NCBI GenBank assembly: GCA_019633425.1
Contig: WSUB01000008.1
Location: forward strand, 62,001-126,000
DNA length: 64,000 nt
DNA from: Tulasnella sp. 424
Lineage: Eukaryota > Basidiomycota > Agaricomycetes > Cantharellales > Tulasnellaceae
Direction: 5' to 3'
The notes beneath the pieces were generated by a model. That model was not told where the DNA came from and did no database searches. It saw only the letters and a program-made list of their open reading frames with translations. This document shows positions 23,370 through 37,205 of this stretch, piece after piece (the first letter of the stretch is position 1; every line of letters begins with the position of its first letter). A program made the translations under genes and the position numbers.

Positions 23370-24695
23370 TTAGGCATGTGGCGGATATCCCTGTGGTGGG
23401 TAGCCCATCTCCTCAGGAGTCAAGCTAGTGCTCTCGATCATGACACCAACGCCGACCTTGGCGGCATTCTAGGAAAAACGAACGCGGGTGAGGAACTATA
23501 CAAAAGGTCGGTCGCGGTATGTATCAGCTTACCTTGAGGTGGTCGATCTCACCCGCGAAGAGGAAGGCAAACGAAGGACCAAACTTCTGCTCCAGCAATG
23601 CTGACACCTTTCCAGTGGAGTCGACCTGTGCCCTGAACGTTGCCATGCGGAAATCATACTTGGCACCAAGGGTGGTGATCGCCTCCCGCCGTTGAGGAGC
23701 GGCAATCAACTGCAGGTCCGCTGCAACTTCCACCTTGTCGCTCAGCTTCTGCCAATAAGTTGCCTGCAGGATACCAGCGGGCTGCAGTTGCGCAGTGGCG
23801 ATCCAATCCTTGCGGTCACCAGTGTACTTGAGGAGATACGACGTCGTCCACTCGTCCATATCTGGTGTTGGCTTCTGGTACAGGGTTTCAAAGCCCAGAG
23901 CAAGGTTTTTGGTGACAGACTGCAGCGCATTGCCGATGTAAATACCAGTGCCGTTGATCGGGGATGGGTTCATTGCTTTGAAATTGGCAGAGTAGTCTGA
24001 ACCGGTATAGTCATGCTCCAAAATAACCATATTCTGAGCCTGAGCGCTGCTGGTCAACTGAAAGAGATGGGTTAGTTCGGAAGAAGAGGGCGTAGACAAC
24101 GTCGAGGCTCACCGAGGCCTGCACTTTCGACAAGTGATTCGAGTTCCATTGACGATTTAGTCGACCGTTGAGGTTGCCATCATCTCCTACACCGCCTTGT
24201 AATAGCAACTATAGCGTATACTGGTTAGTCCAGGGTTTGACTGCGGCACCTGTTTTTGGCAGACCCACATTGGCATTGGCAAAGACCGCGCTGAAGTGGT
24301 ACGATGACGGAGCACTCTGGGATCCAAGGGAGAAAGAGTGTGTCACTTGGAAGGCTGGGTCTACTGAAAGTCCCTTGGTGAGATCGGCTCTTGCACCATC
24401 GAAGATGAAGTTGGTCAGGTGGGTCTCTTCAGATTTCGAAAATTCAGCACGACTGCAGCCCAGAAGAACCGACTCGATAATGCAACTCACGCTTGACCTC
24501 TTTTTGGAGATTCTCGACACTTCCTGGGTTTGGTAGGTTGAATCCCGCCTTCCAATTGCCGAAGCGAGTGGCAAGGCTCGTAAATGGTGACGCGACGGTC
24601 GAAAGGATCGATGACGAAGCGGAAGATGACGGTGAGGGAGGCGTTACGAGCGTTGGAGGCACTGCAGGTGCCTTCTCGTTGATAGGCGCAGCCAT
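23370..24695 (-). CDS. TOM40: Mitochondrial import channel Tom40
   Basis: Beta-barrel pore of the TOM complex in the mitochondrial outer membrane, about 350 residues. Recognisable Porin_3-type blocks: THLTNFIFDGARADLTKGLS, LNGRLNRQWNSNHLSKVQA, ILEHDYTGSDYSANFKAMNP, YQKPTPDMDEWTTSYLLKY and FGPSFAFLFAGEIDHLK. It ends in GYPPQGYPPHA. An apparent in-frame TAG at 24209-24211 is explained by a 60-nt intron (24209-24268) with donor GTGGGT, branch site CTAAC and acceptor CTATAG; removing it yields YHFSAVFANAN followed by LLLQGG, as the family expects. The start is MAAPINEKAPAVPP at 24695; an in-frame upstream ATG at 24836 would add an unlikely extension. Confidence 0.93.
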
Positions 24696-25149
24696 AATTC
24701 CTCTCCAAAAAAGTTTGCGGGAGAAGAGGAGGTGAGAGGAGAAATACGAGATTGGACTGCTCCAGATTCGAAATTCGCTCTGTTTGTTTCCCTCCATTAT
24801 TTGTTCGTGTCGTGTTCTCCCCAACACAACCTCCACCGGCTACGAAACTCTGCCTTCACTCAAAAGCTATGGGGACCATGTTCTAGATCCTTTTGACGGC
24901 TATGATTCTTAAATTTTTCCTGGGATTTTTTTTTTGGTACGCTAAGGATGATATTTATGAGCAAGGCCGCCCCCTAAGACTGCTGGACCCGCCTGCTTTG
25001 CTCCCGCTTTCTTTGTTTTCGCGATCAGTTCGAAAGCAAAATATACTTTCTGTTCGTCCCTTTAGAAAGTTGGTTGATCTACGTTCCTTCTCAACCTCTC
25101 CCCCTTAGCCATTCGCCTTCTCCCTTCATCACTGCTTCCTCCACCTCGC
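24696..25149. other. Divergent promoter region TOM40 / membrane protein
   Basis: About 450 nt between divergent start codons. It has short T- and pyrimidine-rich runs near 24920 and 25010-25140, typical of fungal promoters. No binding site is assigned. Confidence 0.4.
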
Positions 25150-25992
25150 ATGGTTTCAACTCCTTCAAGATCCTTGGCCGCACGCCTCGCTGGGTCAGTG
25201 GACGCTGCGTACACTGGACTCGATGATACCCCGACCCCAAGCTCCATCGACTGGAAACTCTCCATCACCGTGCCAACACGCACTGTCATACTCCCGAGTC
25301 TCAGTACAACCCCGACGGCTCTACCAGATGCCACCAGCAAGTCATCCTCGTCAAAACCCTATTCCTTGTCACCCCACTCGATTATTCTTGCCACGATTGT
25401 CACGTCGGTGATCATCTGCATAGTATTCGCCGTGTTCCTTTACCACTGGCGGGCGAAAAATCAAAAGAAAGCCCCAAAGTCCAAAAATATCGGTAAACCG
25501 GCGGTCACCCAGATGGGTCTCTCCACTTGGTCCCTGGACTCCCAAATAGGCTTGGATAGGGCGCCTTCGGGTGAAAAGCGGGTTGAGTGGATAGATAATG
25601 GCAAGGCGTCACGAAGCCTAAACATCCCGGAGGCGATGTCCGCCAGAGGCCTTATCCGGAGGATCGAAGAGGCTAGCTGCGGAATCAGGACTTCAAGTAG
25701 CAACGGGATAACGATGTCAAGATCGGACACCGACAGCTCGGTATCGTCTACGGGAAAGGCGGTGAAGCCTATCCAAGATACCTCCTACGGTGCCATAGCT
25801 GTCAAGTTTATTCCCCCTGGACTCGACCAAAGAGGAATGGACAACGTCGTTGGAGAAACCTTGACCGCGTCATTAGGATACCCCGAGCAGGTGCTTGCCC
25901 ATGGTGATCGAGTCGAAGCCATCGAGTGCGTTCACCCTCGTAGTGTCGTGGCAAAAACCCCGGATTCTTTGGATGGACATGTATTCACATAG
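25150..25992 (+). CDS. Single-pass membrane protein of unknown function
   Basis: A 280-residue intronless reading frame that I do not recognise. The N-terminal ~75 residues are rich in Ser, Thr and Pro, suggesting an O-glycosylated outer segment. A single strongly hydrophobic segment at about residues 77-100 (IILATIVTSVIICIVFAVFL) is followed by a basic stop-transfer cluster (HWRAKNQKKAPKSK). The remaining ~180 residues are hydrophilic and Ser-rich, likely cytoplasmic. There is no obvious cleavable signal peptide. The arrangement resembles small fungal wall-sensor or receptor-like proteins, but no sequence motif proves this. Divergent from TOM40. Confidence 0.65.
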   Translation: MVSTPSRSLAARLAGSVDAAYTGLDDTPTPSSIDWKLSITVPTRTVILPSLSTTPTALPDATSKSSSSKPYSLSPHSIILATIVTSVIICIVFAVFLYHWRAKNQKKAPKSKNIGKPAVTQMGLSTWSLDSQIGLDRAPSGEKRVEWIDNGKASRSLNIPEAMSARGLIRRIEEASCGIRTSSSNGITMSRSDTDSSVSSTGKAVKPIQDTSYGAIAVKFIPPGLDQRGMDNVVGETLTASLGYPEQVLAHGDRVEAIECVHPRSVVAKTPDSLDGHVFT

Positions 25993-26449
25993 TACGCCAA
26001 GCGAAGACGTGGAATGAGCTCACTTGAAGCTTTCACCTTGAGAAATGTAGAAGGAGTGCTATTTCTGGTTGTTGGCTTCGTTTCTATTTGTGTCGACCTA
26101 TCATCTTGTATCGTTTGCCTCAAGTTTACTTCTCAATGCTTATTTATCATCCTTCAGCAAGCCCCCGACGTGCTCCCGCTGCGGATTCCGGACTGCGGAG
26201 TGCTCTTCGTTCGGGGTATCCTGCCAGTGGTGGGTAAAAATGAGGGTGTGCCTGGAATCCCCGGAGTTTTGTTTAAGCTCGCGGGTCGCCGGTACGACCA
26301 AACGACTGCGCAGGACCTGCCCGCTTGGTGAAATGGCGCACTTGAAGCTCGTGGGCTCAGGAGACTAGTATAACTATAGCCACAGGACTTCAGCGAATTC
26401 GCAAATGCTCAGATTTCGACTCCCTTCTCCCTCCACCCACCTTGGCGCC
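25993..26449. other. Intergenic, no gene seen
   Basis: About 460 nt separating the membrane protein from the first GT15 gene. A 105-codon open frame here has no motif or bias and is probably UTR. Confidence 0.4.
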
Positions 26450-28211
26450 ATGCTCTCCCCGGCGCGCTACCTCTTGGTTGTGCTCATATCACTAGTATGC
26501 ATATCATTGATCTCGCTGGAGGATTCATTCCTGACGTGATCTGGTCTTAGATTGGCGTGCATTTTATTTTGACGGTCACGCACGAGCAATATGGCAATGC
26601 TGTCAACTTCAGCCACCTCAAAGACAAGCTGAGCTGTTCTACATCCCACGACACCGTCCAACCGGAGGTATTTGCCGAATCAGAGTTCAAGAACACCACC
26701 CAACGGAAAGCCAATGCGGCCTTCGTCATCCTCGCCCGTAACTCGGAGCTCAACGACCTTCTGCAAAGCATCAAGATGATGGAAGACAGGTTCAACAGAA
26801 ACTTCGGTTATCCTTACGTCTTCCTTAACGAGCAACCATTTACTTCAGACTTTATTAAGTGGGTCTTCTTTTATATTCGAATGATGGAGAGAGTCGTTGA
26901 TTCCTCGGATCGACGCCAGGTACACCTCGGACATCATATCGACGAAAGCCGAATACGGTGTGATACCACCCGAACACTGGTATCAACCCGAATGGATAGA
27001 CGAAGAGCGCGCGGCGAAGGGAAGGATGGCGTTGCAACAGAAACAGGTATGCACACGGGCAGTTCACCCACTTTGACGTAGAAACTGATGCCCCACGATA
27101 GATCATCTACGGCGAATCAGGTTCGCTACCTAAGCTCCTCGACACTTAACTCACAATACTGATCTATTCCCCACCAGTCTCTTATAGAAATATGTGCAGG
27201 TTCAACTCCGGGGTAGGACAATCACAAATCGCTTTCGTGGTGCTAGACCTCACATTACATTCCCCTTAGTTCTTCTTCAGACACCCCCTGATGTTAAAAT
27301 ACGACTTCTATTGGCGCATCGAGTACGAGCTATATCCTGGTCAATCGATCGGTTTCGGAAGCTAACCCAACATCCGCATAGACCTGGTGTCAAGTTCTTC
27401 TGCGATCTCGACTACGATCCCTTCCTGTTCATGCAAGACAACAAGAAGGTCTATGGCTTCACCATCTCGTTGTACGAATTTTCCGAAACTATCACGACAC
27501 TATGGCAAACCGTGAAAGGTAAAGCACATCCTCGCCATGTCGAGGCTTAGTTGTAAGGTCGTTCTGATTACTGTTGGGCTTGCAGATTTTATGCAAAGGT
27601 ATCCAGACCTCGTCTCGGAGGACAATGGCATGAGATTCCTCTCCGACGATGGTGGAGAGACGTACAATCTCTGCCACTTCTGGAGCAATTTTGAGATCGG
27701 TGACTTGAACTTCTGGCGTAGCCCTGCATATATGGCTTTCTTCGAGCATCTAGAGAAAGCGGGTGGCTTTTACTACGAGGTACTTCATCTGGGTCGCGAC
27801 CAGGAATTAAACGCTAACATCCCATGCTATTGCAGAGGTGGGGAGATGCTCCTGTCCATAGCATTGCGGCTGCTCTCCTGGCAAGAAAAGATCAACTGCA
27901 CTTCTTCAAGTAAGCCCGCCCTATCTCTCCATTGAACTGAAACTGACGGCCAACCGGCGCCTCGTTGTCTTTTCAGTGACATTGGTTACAAGCACGATCC
28001 ATTCATGCACTGCCCGTCAGGCGCCGCCCATACCAAGGGCAAGTGCTGGTGCGATCAGAAGGAGAGCTTTGGTGCGTTCACGTCGAGCATGAATTCTCCG
28101 GTTCCTGCTTTAGCTGACGCCACGATTTCAGATTATGACGGCTACTCGTGCCATGTCAAATACGAGAAAGCCATGATGCCATCCACCCCAGCTCCGGACC
28201 TATCGTCCTAG
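26450..28211 (+). CDS. Alpha-1,2-mannosyltransferase, KRE2/MNT1 family (GT15), copy A
   Basis: Type II Golgi membrane enzyme that adds alpha-1,2-mannose from GDP-mannose to O- and N-glycans of wall proteins; about 390 residues. Exon 1 is exactly 45 nt and encodes the first half of the signal anchor ([15 protein letters not shown]); exon 2 continues IGVHFILTV. Family blocks: [110 protein letters not shown] and GKCWCD. At least nine short introns interrupt the gene. An in-frame ATG at 26405 could extend the cytosolic tail by 15 residues. First of three tandem paralogues, each clearly diverged from the others. Confidence 0.93.
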
Positions 28212-29096
28212 GCTTCTTCCCGTACTGCGCAGCTTTGTGCGGTGTTTAATTAAGTACTTGTATAGTAGAATTTATGGGCGTCGCTACTCCGAGGGGCGGA
28301 TAAGGAACCTCCGATGTGCCTCCGACCCGATCAGGAGAAAGATGGGCGTGGGTAAGCACGCGGGGTCGGCGTTCTTCATCCCTCGAGACATTTCGTACAT
28401 CCTACCATAACCTATACCGCTTATTTTAAGACGTCACTAAAAATAGCACCTAGATGGTGTGTTGGGTTTTCAAATTTTGGCACCGCCAGTCTCGGTGACC
28501 GCTTAGCAGGCCTGTGGAATCTCTCAAGGTGTGTGCGTTTGACGGCTTGAAGAGGAATCCTCGGGGTGAACCCGATGAGTTAATGACACGGATACTGCCA
28601 AGAGGTCCCAAATGGAGTATACGTATGATCGAGAGACACTACCGGGCCCGAGCGCTTCGGGCTCTTTTCTTACAGGATGACAGGAGCGGAGTCCATCATG
28701 AACACCGAAGGGTCTTACGCTTAACCTTACCCTAGTCTGTGACCGTGCCTCTCCGACATCAATCCGCTCCTCGATCGCATCCTGTGAATGGACTCTCGAA
28801 GGGCCTTTAGCTCGGGTTATTCTGCCAATGAACACCGGAAGCTGATTGGTGGACCTTGAGCACGCTGTTTCGCTAAGACGCTGCAATCGACTGAAAGGAG
28901 ATACATATTGCTGCGCTAATCCCATGCTATATGGCGGGTTAATGTGCGATCGAAAAGTAGAACCGTCTCGACTCAGGTGATTTTGAGAAAGCATCATTCC
29001 CCAGATTGATTTTAGAAATAGAGCGACTTGGTGCCCGGTCCTTTCCCTCCCTCTCCCTCTCCCTCTCCTTCCCCCTCCAACGTCCACCCAAGCCTG
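28212..29096. other. Intergenic between GT15 copies A and B
   Basis: Nearly 900 nt with no conserved coding motif and no GT15 remnant that I can see. It ends with a CCCTCT-type pyrimidine tract next to the copy B ATG. Confidence 0.45.
29042..29079 (+). repeat. CCCTCT-type pyrimidine microsatellite
   Basis: A perfect to near-perfect (CCCTCT)n tract within about 20 nt of the start codon of GT15 copy B. Pyrimidine tracts just before the start are common in fungal promoters; a role here is inferred. Confidence 0.6.
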
Positions 29097-30803
29097 ATGT
29101 ATGTTCCCACAAGATACTTTCCAGTAGTCTTGCTCTCTCTGGTTGGTCGTACTGCGCTTATTTAGGGTCATAGGCTGATCTTGATCCGCCTTGAACTAGA
29201 TCGGATTTTATTACCTGCTCAGCATCTCGAAGGAGGAGAGAGAGTATTTGCACACCCTTCGAGAAAGGCTGAGCTGCCCAGAGAGCCACGTCATCATCGA
29301 CTTGGACTCTCACAATGCTGCGTCGACCAAAAATCTAGCGCCACCACGCAAAGCGAACGCTGCTTTCGTCATACTCGCTCGCAACCAAGATCTTTCTGGC
29401 GTCCTGGATAGCATCCAGCAGAACGAAGACCGTTTCAACAGAAAGTTCGGATATCCTTATGTATTTCTTAATGACGAACCGTTCGATCCCGACTTCATCA
29501 AGTAAGTGACGACTTCTTCCGGTATGTGCAACGAATGGGATGCTAAGCACTCGCCTAGATATACGTCGGAGGTTATCTCGACTACATCAGAGTATGGAGT
29601 AATACCCCATGACCACTGGCATCAGCCCGAATGGATAGACGAAGCTCGGGCAACCGCTGCCCGACAGAAGTTAGAAGCGCAAGATGTAAGCATAGGCTGA
29701 ACGGACGTTGGGTCCGTAATGCTAACAAATATCTCCACCCCCTTTAGATTATGTACGCGGAGTCAGGTGCGTTTCTAACCCTTCCACAAGCTGGGCGGTG
29801 GGCTGATGTATTTGCTATAGTCCCGTATCGAAACATGTGCCGGTTCAACTCGGGTGTAAGTCAGGAGCTTGAATTCGACTCTCCCGGTCTGATCGAGAAA
29901 TCCATCAGTTCTTCTTCCGCCACGAGCTTCTCAAGAAGTACGACTACTATTGGAGAATTGAGTACGTCGTTTTGTTGCAGTGGCGTCCGCTGTCCCTTCC
30001 GACCTAATCTCTGCACGTCCACCAGACCGGACATCAAGTTCTACTGCGACCTTGACTTCGATCCCTTCCTGTTCATGCAAGACAACAAGAAAGTTTATGG
30101 CTTTACGATAGCACTTCATGAATACGTCGAGACGATCGAGACCCTCTGGAATACTACTAGAGGTCCGTAACCCGTTTCATCGAGGAGCTATAACAGCTTA
30201 CCAATAATATCGGTATTAGAGTTCATCAAAAAGTATCCAGAGCACATCCCTAAAGATAATGCGCTGAGATTCCTTTCCGAGGACGGCGGAGAAACATACA
30301 ACGGATGCCATTTCTGGAGCAATTTTGAAATCGCGGACCTCAATTTCTGGCGAAGTGCCGCATATACGGACTATTTCGACCATCTCGATAAAGCTGGAGG
30401 TTTTTATTACGAGGTGAGTGGTAACGAGGGCCAGCAGTACACCCGGAGAAGTTCTGATGCCTTGATCACTGGCTTTAATAGCGTTGGGGCGATGCTCCAG
30501 TGCATAGTATCGGAGCGGCTCTTCTGGCAAGGAGAGACCAGATCCATTTCTTTAAGTGAGACCTTGCATTGATGTAACACCCTGAAGACTGACGAGCCAC
30601 ACTTCAGCGAAATCGGGTACCGTCATCCACCATGGACGCATTGTCCGCCGGGGGAGACCCATAGGAAAGGGAAGTGCTCGTGTGATCCAAAGGACAACTT
30701 TGGTACGTTCAACCGTTTCAGTTTCTACATGGAGGATTAATCGTCTTCTTTAGACCGCATAGATTGGTCATGCCTGAAAGACTTTGAGGCGTCGTTTGCA
30801 TGA
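29097..30803 (+). CDS. Alpha-1,2-mannosyltransferase (GT15), copy B
   Basis: Second tandem KRE2/MNT1-type Golgi mannosyltransferase. The start was found by homology of gene structure: a 45-nt first exon (29097-29141) encodes MYVPTRYFPVVLLSL, followed by an intron and IGFYYLLSISKEER from 29200, matching the 15-codon first exons of copies A and C. Family blocks are all present: [89 protein letters not shown] and [15 protein letters not shown]. The C-terminal Cys-rich segment reads WTHCPPGETHRKGKCSCD. It looks functional and differs from A and C at many positions, so the duplication is old. Confidence 0.9.
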
Positions 30804-31101
30804 GGGATGTAATCCTAGCCATTTCGTGACGTTCCAGAGTTTTTTGTAGCAGATCTGCAGGGACAGTGGCATGCATGAGACATCGACTGATTTGCTTGAC
30901 GCTTCCGACGTGAGCTAAGGTTTTGAGGCGTGGGTGTCCGAGCGGAAAGGAGTTCCAGGAAAACGCTGTGAAAGTGGCGGTCCCTTTCCAGGGGGGCGCG
31001 TCTATTCTGGAACCCACGACAACGCTAGACGACTGCGCAGTTCTGCTGTTGCTCTCCGTCCACCTCTCTGTTTTGTTCGCCCGCTCCCCCCTGCATACAC
31101 C

Positions 31102-32840
31102 ATGCAGGCTTCAATAAGATACATCCTACTAGCGCTGGGCTCGCTCGTACGTTCAGAACATCCTAAGGCTTTCATTGAAGCAGAGCCACTGACTGGGCAA
31201 GGACTATTTTAGATTGGACTGCACTTCATCCTCAGCATCTCTCATGAGGAGTACGGAAAAGCAACGTCTTTCAGCAGTATCGCCTCCAAATTCGGTTCGA
31301 ACAACCCTAATAATGTACCTGACGAGTACTACGACGACGACATCCATCGAAACTCGACAAACCAACGGAAGGCCAATGCCGCTTTCGTCATTCTAGCTCG
31401 CAACGGGGATCTCCAAGGTGTCCTTGAGAGCATCAAGCAAAACGAAGACAGGTTTAACAAGCGATACGGGTATCCTTATGTCTTCCTCAACGAAGAGCCT
31501 TTCAGCGCGGATTTCGTCAAGTACGGCCATTTGGCTGAGGTGTCGTCATGGTCCAACACCGCTGACATCCCTCGAACACCGTAGATATACAACGGAGGTC
31601 GTGTCGACCAAAACTGAATACGGTTTGATCCCACATGATCACTGGTACCAACCGAAATGGATCGACGAAGATCGAGCAAAAGCGAGTCGTAAGAAGATGG
31701 AGCAGAAGCAGGTAGGCTTTCTTGGAATGGGCGGTTTCATCCATAATCTGATTCACCCTTGCCTCGTAGGTTATCTATGGGGGCTCTGGTACGTTTTGTC
31801 TGTAACCAACGTATGCATTCACTAACACGGGCCACCTTTCCCCGTCGACTACAGTCCCATACCGAAACATGTGCAGGTTCAACTCCGGAGTAAGTCCCCA
31901 AGAATCCTCAGCGAAGGAACCTCTCTCACACTCCATTTCTCGCGCTTTAAACTTCTCAGTTCTTCTTCAGGCACGACCTCCTTAAGAAATACGACTACTA
32001 TTGGCGAATCGAGTAAGTCCTGCTTCAAGATCTGGGCCTGCCAAGACTGACCTCGGTGCCGTGGCACAGGCCCAACGTCAAGTTCTTCTGTGACTTGCAT
32101 TATGACCCTTTCCTGTTCATGCAAGATAACAAGAAGGTCTATGGATTCACTATTTCGCTGCCTGAGTATGGCGAGACCATCGAGACGCTTTGGGACACTG
32201 TCAAAGGTTCGTGTAGCCTTCCTGCTGGAGAGGCGCTGGCTAACCGATTCAACGACAAATAGAGTTCATGAAGGCACACCCCGAATACATTCCGGAAGAT
32301 AACGCACTCAAGTTCCTCTCCGATGACGGCGGACAAACTTACAACCGATGCCATTTCTGGAGCAACTTCGAAATCGGTGATTTGAATTTCTGGCGAGGCG
32401 AAGCTTACACGAAGTTCTTTGAGCATCTTGACAGCGCAGGTGGATTCTATTACGAGGTGCGTTTCGTTCCCCGTTTCGGCTAGGCTCTTACTCAAACCCC
32501 AAACCGTACTAGCGATGGGGAGATGCCCCAGTGCACAGCATCGGCGCCGCCTTATTCGCAAAGAAAGACCAAATTCACTTCTTCAAGTAAGTCGCGTCGA
32601 CAAGAACGCGGTGGGATATCTTCTGATACGTTACGTTGTTGCCAGTGAAATTGGGTACAGACATGAACCGTTTATGCACTGCCCAACCGGTGATACCCAT
32701 GCACGGGGCAAGTGCTGGTGCGATCAAAATCATAACTTTGGTAGGCTAATTCACGGAACGTGCTTATCTTTGGCCTTGCTAACCCCTCACCCTAAGATTA
32801 CGAATGGTATTCGTGCCTCAAAAAATTCGAAGCTGCATAA
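31102..32840 (+). CDS. Alpha-1,2-mannosyltransferase (GT15), copy C
   Basis: Third tandem KRE2/MNT1-type mannosyltransferase. Exon 1 again is 45 nt ([15 protein letters not shown]), then [15 protein letters not shown] after the intron. Conserved blocks: [94 protein letters not shown] and GKCWCD; it ends SCLKKFEAA. Copy C has a longer, acidic linker after the anchor (DEYYDDD) than copy B. Transcribed towards PIK1; the stop codons are about 113 nt apart. Confidence 0.93.
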
Positions 32841-32953
32841 ACTTCCCATCACATCTCTGCTTTCGCTATTCATTGCCTTGTTCCGGGATATTGTACGATT
32901 AATGCCATCCATGAACTGCACTCTAGCACCTGTTCAGCGTGAAATTGTATACA

Positions 32954-36851
<3,898 letters not shown>

Positions 36852-37205
36852 GAAGACAGCTGAATGTTGGGTTGGACTACGTTGGAAGATGCCGAATTTG
36901 CCGAATGCGTCACAGAATGTCGAACTGTATTAGAGCCGTAGAAAAGCTGAAAGATGCCTTGTGTGCCGATGCTGAGCAGTATTGTGAGTAGATGTAGATA
37001 GGGTATAACGTCCAAGAGGTCGCTTGCGTGACAGGAGAGGCAGACTCTGAGCCTGATGGGCCTCAGTCGACTTTGGAAGGCACGTCGATTCTCGGTGTGT
37101 GATTATGTCAGCGGCGTGGCGTCAGTCAACGCTCGGCAAGGAACAGCAAGCAACGGGATTTCATTAGTCTAGATTAGTCCTAAAAATTAAGAGATGGTAT
37201 GGACT
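36852..37205. other. Intergenic: PIK1 promoter and GMC 3' UTR
   Basis: About 350 nt with no coding motif. It holds the PIK1 promoter side and the 3' end of the oxidoreductase transcript. Confidence 0.4.

Noticed and set aside
24209..24211. In-frame TAG in TOM40 suggesting a pseudogene or stop readthrough
   Set aside because: A 60-nt intron (24209-24268) with GTGGGT donor, CTAAC branch site and CTATAG acceptor removes it and leaves the expected Tom40 sequence.
28524..29171. 215-codon minus-strand open frame between GT15 copies A and B
   Set aside because: No family motif, and it overlaps the real first exon of GT15 copy B on the plus strand.
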